This document shows positions 16,075 through 21,427 of a stretch of 24,388 nt of DNA, piece after piece. Where the stretch lies: positions 1 through 24,388 of the forward strand of contig CAKQEE010000004.1 of NCBI GenBank assembly GCA_934230055.1, given 5' to 3'. Each line of letters starts with the position of its first letter. Position 1 is the stretch's first letter. The DNA comes from an uncultured Clostridia bacterium. Lineage in GTDB: Bacteria; Bacillota; Clostridia; Christensenellales; Borkfalkiaceae. The position numbers and the translations under genes are program-made. The notes below the pieces were generated by a model, which worked only from the letters and a program-made list of their open reading frames with translations, did not search any database and had not been told where the DNA came from.

Positions 16075-17976
16075 CTATTGCAGACGACTGTTAATTGCCC
16101 ATTCGACGAACAGACAAAGCACCAAAAGCGCGGCAATCCACAACAAAAGGTCGTAGTCCGCCTTTACGGAAGAATTATCGACGTGCGGATTGGCAAGTTC
16201 TTCCACTTCCGTGGTAAAATCGCTTTCCGAATTGGGGATTTTAACGTATACGTTTTCCGTAACCGTCTTGCCCGTCATAAGCTCCTGCGTGAAGCTGTAA
16301 GTTCCGTAACGGGAAAGGGTAAGCTCCGTCGGAAGTTCTTTAAGTTCTATGTTCACGCCCTGCCCCGAAACCTTCAAGGCTTCGCCGCGCGCGTTCACCG
16401 TTACCTTTTCGCCTACCTCGAAGTTATAATCTTCTACCGTATACGGAAAGTAGTAGTTAAACAGATTGAAAAAGAGTTTCGGGAAGGTAAGCAGAAGCGA
16501 AAGGTCGGAGTTTTGAAGCTCGAAGCCTATTATCGCCACTTTACTTTTCGCCTCGTTTTTCACCGCCAGAGCGGTTTCCTTAAAGCAGGTAAGCAAAACC
16601 TCGTACTCGTCGTTTACCGTAATTTCGGAAATTTTGGTAACGAGTACGCCGTCCGCGTTCAAACCGTCCGTTACGGTATGCTCGCCCACCGTGTTAAGGG
16701 TAAAGTTGCCGCTTCTTACGGAGCTGCCCACGCTCACGCCGCTGCCCGCGGGCATTCTCGTCGGAGCGACGAAAAGCACCGCGCCGTCTTTCGGCATGGT
16801 TTTGGGCGTCGTTTTTTCGTAAATGTAAAAATCGTATCCGGAAGTCGGGATATTCGATTCCGTAGAAGCGTCTACCGTTTCTATCGTTATCGACCAGCGG
16901 GAAGCCAGGGCGTCTCTCAAAGCGTATAAGCTGCCCCTGAAAAATTTGTTCGGAATACTGCTCGCGTACAAAATCTTTATCTCTTCCTTCGTGCCGCCGT
17001 AAATATAAAAGCTGTTGTCGTAAGAAAAAGAATCGTTTTCCGTTATATAAACGTATGCGTATCCGTAAGCGGTTACTATCAGATCCGCGTCTTTATCGAA
17101 CTTGACGGTTTTAACCTCTTCGCCGCCTATCTGCACGTTAAGGCTGGTTTTAAGCGTGTTGCCCGCCGTGTCGTTCGCGTCGTAAACTTCTACGTTCACG
17201 GTTACGGAAGAAGCCCTTCCGTAGCTTGCCACGTCCACCTCGAAAGTATAGTAGTTTTCGTTAAGCACCGCCCTGCTGTCGAGTATTGCAACGTTGTATT
17301 CCAAATCGCCGGCAACGTTAATCACTTCTACTTTGCCGGTGCTTATATACGTTTTGGAAGTATAAAAAAGCACCTGCGCGTGCGGAGTCTGTTCCAAAAC
17401 CTGCTCCGCAAGAGACATCGCGCCGTCTATATCCGCCGCGCCGAAAGAACAACTGTCCTCGGGGAAGGAAATTCCGTCCGCGCCGGAAAGCTCGTCCAGC
17501 GAAGCGTTCAGCTCGTCTATCGTTTTTTTGTTCGTACGCACGGAAACGAATTCCGCCTTTTCGCCGGCAAGAATAACCGTTATTTCGCCCTCTTTGTTCA
17601 CGGCGTCCTCCGCGAGAGCGCGCACCTCGTTTACGGCTCTCTCAAAGCGCGTTTCGCCTTCGTATTCCGCACGCATTGCGGCAGAAGCGTCTATCACGGC
17701 GATTTTGCGCACCGTGTTTTCATCGCTGAAATCGTGAAGAACGGGCTGCGCCATAACGAGCGTAAAGGAAAGAATCGCCACTATCTGACATATCAGAAGA
17801 AGTACGTCCTGCAAGCGGTTTACAGGATTTTTTCTTTTTTTAAGTTTTAAGCTCAATTTCCACACGTACGTGCTGGAAACGGCTTTCTTTTGAAAGTTGG
17901 GTTTAATGAGATATATAAGAAGAAGAACGAGAAGTCCTAAAAGTCCCAAAAAACCCAAAGGAGCTAGCCACTTCAT
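16075..17976 (-). CDS. BatA-like membrane protein with degenerate VWA domain
   Basis: The 633-aa protein has the BatA N-terminal layout: helix at about 5-24 (PLGFLGLLGLLVLLLIYLIK), a basic loop, a second helix at about 57-77, and then a VWA-like fold from about 89. The MIDAS motif reads VIDASAAM (D96, S98, A100) where DxSxS is expected, so metal binding is probably lost. A beta-rich central region (about 230-330) and a segment at about 335-520 resembling the amidotransferase-like domain of the next protein follow. A last helix lies at about 610-626 with a short tail. The start overlaps the DUF58 stop by 4 bp (ATGA). In MoxR-DUF58-BatA operons such proteins form the membrane arm served by the ATPase. 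The degenerate site beside an intact neighbour suggests a pairing of a structural and an active subunit (inference). Confidence 0.85.
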   Translation of the reverse strand: MKWLAPLGFLGLLGLLVLLLIYLIKPNFQKKAVSSTYVWKLSLKLKKRKNPVNRLQDVLLLICQIVAILSFTLVMAQPVLHDFSDENTVRKIAVIDASAAMRAEYEGETRFERAVNEVRALAEDAVNKEGEITVILAGEKAEFVSVRTNKKTIDELNASLDELSGADGISFPEDSCSFGAADIDGAMSLAEQVLEQTPHAQVLFYTSKTYISTGKVEVINVAGDLEYNVAILDSRAVLNENYYTFEVDVASYGRASSVTVNVEVYDANDTAGNTLKTSLNVQIGGEEVKTVKFDKDADLIVTAYGYAYVYITENDSFSYDNSFYIYGGTKEEIKILYASSIPNKFFRGSLYALRDALASRWSITIETVDASTESNIPTSGYDFYIYEKTTPKTMPKDGAVLFVAPTRMPAGSGVSVGSSVRSGNFTLNTVGEHTVTDGLNADGVLVTKISEITVNDEYEVLLTCFKETALAVKNEAKSKVAIIGFELQNSDLSLLLTFPKLFFNLFNYYFPYTVEDYNFEVGEKVTVNARGEALKVSGQGVNIELKELPTELTLSRYGTYSFTQELMTGKTVTENVYVKIPNSESDFTTEVEELANPHVDNSSVKADYDLLLWIAALLVLCLFVEWAINSRLQ

Positions 17977-18869
17977 TCCATTATACCTACCTTAAACAAC
18001 TCTTTAAATAGCATTTTTTCTATCGGAACGTCCGTTCGTACCGTTATGAACTCCGCGCCGCGCTTATGGCAAAAGCTTCTCGCGTCGTCGATAAGATTTT
18101 TAAGGGCTTCGTCGTAAGCCGCCTGCAAACCGCCCGTAATGCGCACTTTAAGATTGCGTTCGTCGGCAAAATCCAACGCTTCCGAATCCATCAAATGCAC
18201 TCTACCCATATAAGCTGGTTCTATCTCTTCGGGCGTTAAAACCTGAACGAGCAAAACCTGCTGCTTTTTATAAATAAGGTAATCTACCGCCTTTTTCCAG
18301 TCGCTGTCCGTAAAAAAATCGGAAATGATAACCGAAAGTCCGTCGTTAGTGCCGACGTCCGAAGACGTTATCGCGGAGCAAAGGTCGGTTTCGCCGCCGA
18401 ATTCGAGGTTTTCCAAACTGCCCACGGCGTTGAAAAAGGTTTTTTTGCCGACGATTGTACCGAAAGGATCTTCCGAAACGTCGCCCTTCATCAGCTTAAA
18501 CGAAACCTTATCCGTATTATGCACGGCAAGAAAGCCGAGCGCGGCGGCAACGCCGACGGCGTATGCGGATTTATTCGGATTGTCCTGTCCCATAGAAGCG
18601 GAACAATCGAGAAAAATACTCACCCGCATTTGCCTTTCGTCGGAAAAAAGCTTGATATAAAATTTTTCAAAACGACTGTAAAGATTCCAGTCTATACGCC
18701 GGATATCGTCGCCGAGCATATATTCGCGGAAATCGGCAAACTCCACCGTTTGACCGTATGTTTTAACCAAGTGTTTTCCGCCGAAATACCCCGCGAGATC
18801 CGCCCGCAGATTAAGCGCGAGCGTTTCCAGCCGACTGAAAAATTCGTCGTTAAGATACGACTTTGACAT
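17973..18869 (-). CDS. DUF58 protein (VWA-like, MoxR partner)
   Basis: DUF58 proteins accompany MoxR ATPases and are thought to link them to membrane VWA partners. The 298-aa soluble protein carries the hallmark GDDIRRIDWNLYSRFEKFYIK (53-73), preceded by GQTVEFADFREY. It continues into a VWA-like fold with an intact DxSxS, D88, S90 and S92 in IFLDCSASMG, and VIISDFF near 180. No membrane helix is seen, unlike many DUF58 proteins with two N-terminal helices, so this is the short cytosolic form. It starts 6 bp after the moxR stop, with GGGAG 10 nt before ATG, and overlaps the next gene by 4 bp. The biochemical activity of DUF58 is not established. Confidence 0.93.
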   Translation of the reverse strand: MSKSYLNDEFFSRLETLALNLRADLAGYFGGKHLVKTYGQTVEFADFREYMLGDDIRRIDWNLYSRFEKFYIKLFSDERQMRVSIFLDCSASMGQDNPNKSAYAVGVAAALGFLAVHNTDKVSFKLMKGDVSEDPFGTIVGKKTFFNAVGSLENLEFGGETDLCSAITSSDVGTNDGLSVIISDFFTDSDWKKAVDYLIYKKQQVLLVQVLTPEEIEPAYMGRVHLMDSEALDFADERNLKVRITGGLQAAYDEALKNLIDDARSFCHKRGAEFITVRTDVPIEKMLFKELFKVGIME

Positions 18870-18875
18870 TATTTA

Positions 18876-19970
18876 TTATTTTCTCCCGAATAACTTCCTC
18901 GATTTCTTCGTTTCTCCCTCGTTCGCGGGAGCTTCGGTATTATCTTCTTTTGCTGTTTCTTTAACGGCGGAATCGGCTTTAACGCTCTTTTTGCCGTTCA
19001 GCTCGTCTATAATCATCGTGATAACGTCGTCTGCGGAAACTCTTTCGGTAATCGCCTCGAAGTTAAGTTTGATACGATGCCTTAAAACGGGATACGCAAG
19101 CGTGTTGAGGTCGTTATAAGAAACGTTAAATCTGCCGTTCATAAGCGCGCGAACCTTCGCCGCGGAAACGAGTGACTGCGCGGCACGCGGGCTTGCGCCG
19201 AGGCGGACGTATTTTTTAGAAGCTTCCGTCGCGCAGTCGCTGTCGGGGTGAGTTGCGGAACAAAGCACCATAGCGTAACGCAAAACCTCTTCCGCCACGG
19301 GAATCTGATTCGCCGTTTTTCTCATTGCGAGAAGATCTCCTCCCGAACAAACCGCGTCTGCCGTTTCTTCCATGGTTTTCTGCGTCATGGTGACTATGCT
19401 CATAAGCTCGTCGAGGTTAGGATTTTTTACGATAAGCTTAAACATAAAACGGTCCATCTGCGCTTCGGGCAGCGGATAAGTACCGTCCTGCTCTATCGGG
19501 TTCTGCGTTGCGAGAACGAAGAACGGCTCGTTAAGCTTTCTCGATACGCCCATAACGGTAACGGTGTGTTCCTGCATCGCTTCGAGAAGCGCGGATTGCG
19601 TTTTAGGCGTTGCACGGTTGATTTCGTCCGCGAGAACTATATTGCTGAATACGGGACCGGGTTGGAAATTAAAAGAAGAATTCCCCTTGTCGTCTTTAAC
19701 GATGATGTTGGTACCCGTAACGTCCGCCGGCATAAGGTCGGGCGTGAACTGTATACGCGAAAACGGGAGATTGAAAACTCTTCCGAGCGTTCTTACGAGT
19801 CTGGTTTTGCCAACCCCCGGAACGCCTTCGAGCAGTATGTTACCGCTTGCTATCATCGCGATGATGGTGGATTCCACAACGTCCTCCATACCGACGACGT
19901 CTCTTCTTATCTGCTCGAAAATCTTTTCGCACTGTTTGCTGAACTGATTGATATCCTCTTCGTTTACCAT
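18876..19970 (-). CDS. MoxR family AAA+ ATPase
   Basis: MoxR ATPases act as chaperone-like remodelers for VWA proteins. I choose ATG at 19970-19968 (364 aa, MVNEED...), which leaves GAGAG about 9 nt upstream. A GTG three codons earlier is possible. Visible motifs are Walker A GVPGVGKT (about 49-56), RIQFTPDLMPADVTG (about 72-86), Walker B VLADEINRA (about 112-120), LLEAMQEHTVTV, sensor 1 FVLATQNP (about 151-158) and PEAQMDRF (168-175), all standard for MoxR. The final 40 residues are a charged low-complexity tail ending KKSRKLFGRK, which is unusual and may be a docking or membrane-proximal tail. It starts 24 bp after the upstream membrane protein stop, and DUF58 follows by 6 bp. Confidence 0.96.
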   Translation of the reverse strand: MVNEEDINQFSKQCEKIFEQIRRDVVGMEDVVESTIIAMIASGNILLEGVPGVGKTRLVRTLGRVFNLPFSRIQFTPDLMPADVTGTNIIVKDDKGNSSFNFQPGPVFSNIVLADEINRATPKTQSALLEAMQEHTVTVMGVSRKLNEPFFVLATQNPIEQDGTYPLPEAQMDRFMFKLIVKNPNLDELMSIVTMTQKTMEETADAVCSGGDLLAMRKTANQIPVAEEVLRYAMVLCSATHPDSDCATEASKKYVRLGASPRAAQSLVSAAKVRALMNGRFNVSYNDLNTLAYPVLRHRIKLNFEAITERVSADDVITMIIDELNGKKSVKADSAVKETAKEDNTEAPANEGETKKSRKLFGRK

Positions 19971-19994
19971 AATAATCACTCTCTCTTTATAAAT

Positions 19995-20996
19995 TTATTT
20001 TAATGAATTGAAATAGCTTTCAATAAATTTTCTTAATTCTTCCGAAAGTTCTCCGCTTTCCGCAAGCTGCTTCATAGCCTCTTCGTAATATTCGCCGAGA
20101 ATATCGCTGTAATGTATCGTCCAATCCACAACGTAATCGTAGTTTGCGGGATTCGTACTCGGAGACGGTGGATTTTCGTCTTCCGTGTCGTTTCCGTCCT
20201 CGGGCGGTTGATCGTCCGATTCGTCGCCCGCAGGCTCGTCCTCCGCGCCGTCCGCGTCCGTCTTATAAAAAAGCGCGGTAAAGGTTTTGCTTTCCGAAAG
20301 GTTGTCGTCGCTGCGGTAAGGATATTCGTATCCGTCCGTCCAGCCGAAGAACCTATATCCCGAATCGGGAACCGCCATAACGATCTCCGTGGTATCGTTC
20401 TTTCTTATCTTCTGTTCGGTTTCGCCCTCTATTTTTCCGCCGCTACCCGCTACGTAATAAACCGTAACGTAGTTTTTGGGATCCCTGCCCGCGGCTTCGT
20501 CTATAAGCTCCGCGCCGCTTTTTATAACGCCTAAATCGGAAAGTCCCGTAACCGTAGTCGCCGTAAAGCCAAGCACCGCGCAAACCGTAAGGATAACGAC
20601 AAGCGTTACGGAAACGATTGCGCCGAGCTTTTTGTTTCCGAAGCTTTCAAGCGAGGTTTTGGCGTCCTCCCTCTGGCGAAGAGCGATATAGTCGTCGCTT
20701 CCTTCGAGTTCGAGCATAGTTATCATCCTTTCTTCCAAGCCCAAAGCGTCTATACAACGTGCCACGTCTTTTTCCGTGGGGCGAAAGAAAAAGCGATATG
20801 CGATAAGCGTTGCGATCGCCGTAACCGCGACAAAAACGGCTATCGTTATCAAAAAGCCTTTTTCGTAGCCGAGCCACGTTATAAGCCCCGCGACAAACGC
20901 CGCGGCAGAGCCGAAAACAAGCCCCCACAACAAGGACTTTAACCACGCGCTCCGTTTAAGCTTTCCGTAATATAACCGAAATACGGATTCGTTCAT
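19995..20996 (-). CDS. Membrane protein (DUF4175-like N-terminus) with InlB-type repeat and acidic linker
   Basis: I do not recognise an exact family. The 333-aa protein has three membrane helices (about 21-42, 47-69, 124-145). The loop between helices 2 and 3 (TEKDVARCIDALGLEERMITMLELEG, in two parts: 74-90 and 91-99) resembles the N-terminal region of DUF4175-type proteins found in Bat/MoxR operons. Outside the membrane, about 177-245 is a divergent InlB B-repeat (YYVAGSGGKIEGE, then SGYRFFGWTDG, then FTALFY). An acidic D/E/P linker (246-282) and a helical C-terminus (285-333) follow. It is the first gene of the operon, with GGAGG 4 nt before the ATG and a structured leader upstream. Its place suggests a membrane adaptor for the MoxR/VWA complex. 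The InlB-type repeat could contact the LRR lipoprotein, which has one too (inference). Confidence 0.75.
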   Translation of the reverse strand: MNESVFRLYYGKLKRSAWLKSLLWGLVFGSAAAFVAGLITWLGYEKGFLITIAVFVAVTAIATLIAYRFFFRPTEKDVARCIDALGLEERMITMLELEGSDDYIALRQREDAKTSLESFGNKKLGAIVSVTLVVILTVCAVLGFTATTVTGLSDLGVIKSGAELIDEAAGRDPKNYVTVYYVAGSGGKIEGETEQKIRKNDTTEIVMAVPDSGYRFFGWTDGYEYPYRSDDNLSESKTFTALFYKTDADGAEDEPAGDESDDQPPEDGNDTEDENPPSPSTNPANYDYVVDWTIHYSDILGEYYEEAMKQLAESGELSEELRKFIESYFNSLK

Positions 20997-21141
20997 AATA
21001 CCTCCGATAAGTAGCTTTCGTAATCTCGTTTATATGCGCCCCGAAAATTAAAATTCGAGGGGCGAAAAGTTTTTCTCCGAACGCGCCTTTTCGCAACGCT
21101 CTTTTACGAAGTAAAAAGCCGTTCGGAAAAATTCCGGTATA
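20997..21141 (-). ncRNA. Structured 5' leader of the MoxR/VWA operon
   Basis: Between the predicted start point (about 21141) and the first gene are three perfect inverted repeats: TCCGAACG/CGTTCGGA (21076-21083 with 21120-21127), GCGAAAAG/CTTTTCGC (21062-21069 with 21087-21094) and CGCCCC/GGGGCG (21037-21042 with 21059-21064). The second crosses the first and shares bases with the third, so they cannot all form as simple helices. Inside the first is another hairpin, TTTTAC-GAA-GTAAAA (21102-21116 region). No known riboswitch is recognised. No T-run follows the last helix. Confidence 0.4.
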
Positions 21142-21147
21142 CAGTAA

Positions 21148-21177
21148 ATTTTAACATTTTTCGCCGCCGTATGTCAA
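21148..21177 (-). promoter_or_regulatory. SigmaA promoter of the MoxR/VWA operon
   Basis: Minus strand: perfect TTGACA (21177-21172), an 18-bp spacer, then TAAAAT (21153-21148), one base off consensus. It lies between the terminator of the upstream LRR gene and the first gene of the operon. It implies vegetative, fairly strong expression. Confidence 0.75.
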
Positions 21178-21210
21178 ATATCGACAAGGGGGCAAAGCTA
21201 TGTTTATAAA

Positions 21211-21246
21211 AAAAACTAACGGGAGCCGCCGCAAGGCGCGGCTCCC
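21211..21246 (-). terminator. Terminator of the upstream LRR_5 gene
   Basis: GGGAGCCGC (21221-21229) pairs with GCGGCTCCC (21238-21246) around an 8-nt loop. On the minus strand the stem is followed by GTTAG and then eight Ts. It stands about 180 bp past the LRR stop codon and only about 35 bp before the next promoter. Confidence 0.85.
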
Positions 21247-21427
21247 GATAGAAAAATCCGCTTTTACGGGTTTCTCCGTCCGAAAATTTTAGTTTTGCGA
21301 ACGACTTTGCCCGTAATTTTTCGTTCAGCGAACTTTTACGTCCGCTAATTTAGTTTTTTGCTTTGCGAAAAAATTATTCGCTGCGTTTTTTAAATAGCCT
21401 TTCCTTTTCGGCTTGCCGTGCCTTCGC
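21247..21427 (-). other. AT-rich trailer between LRR_5 stop and its terminator
   Basis: No ORF with a ribosome binding site is seen. It contains loosely repeated segments: AATTTTAGTTTTGCGAA (from about 21284), a TCAGCGAAC block, and TAATTTAGTTTTTTGC with TTTGCGAA nearby. These look like a decayed repeat or a 3' untranslated region. Confidence 0.35.
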
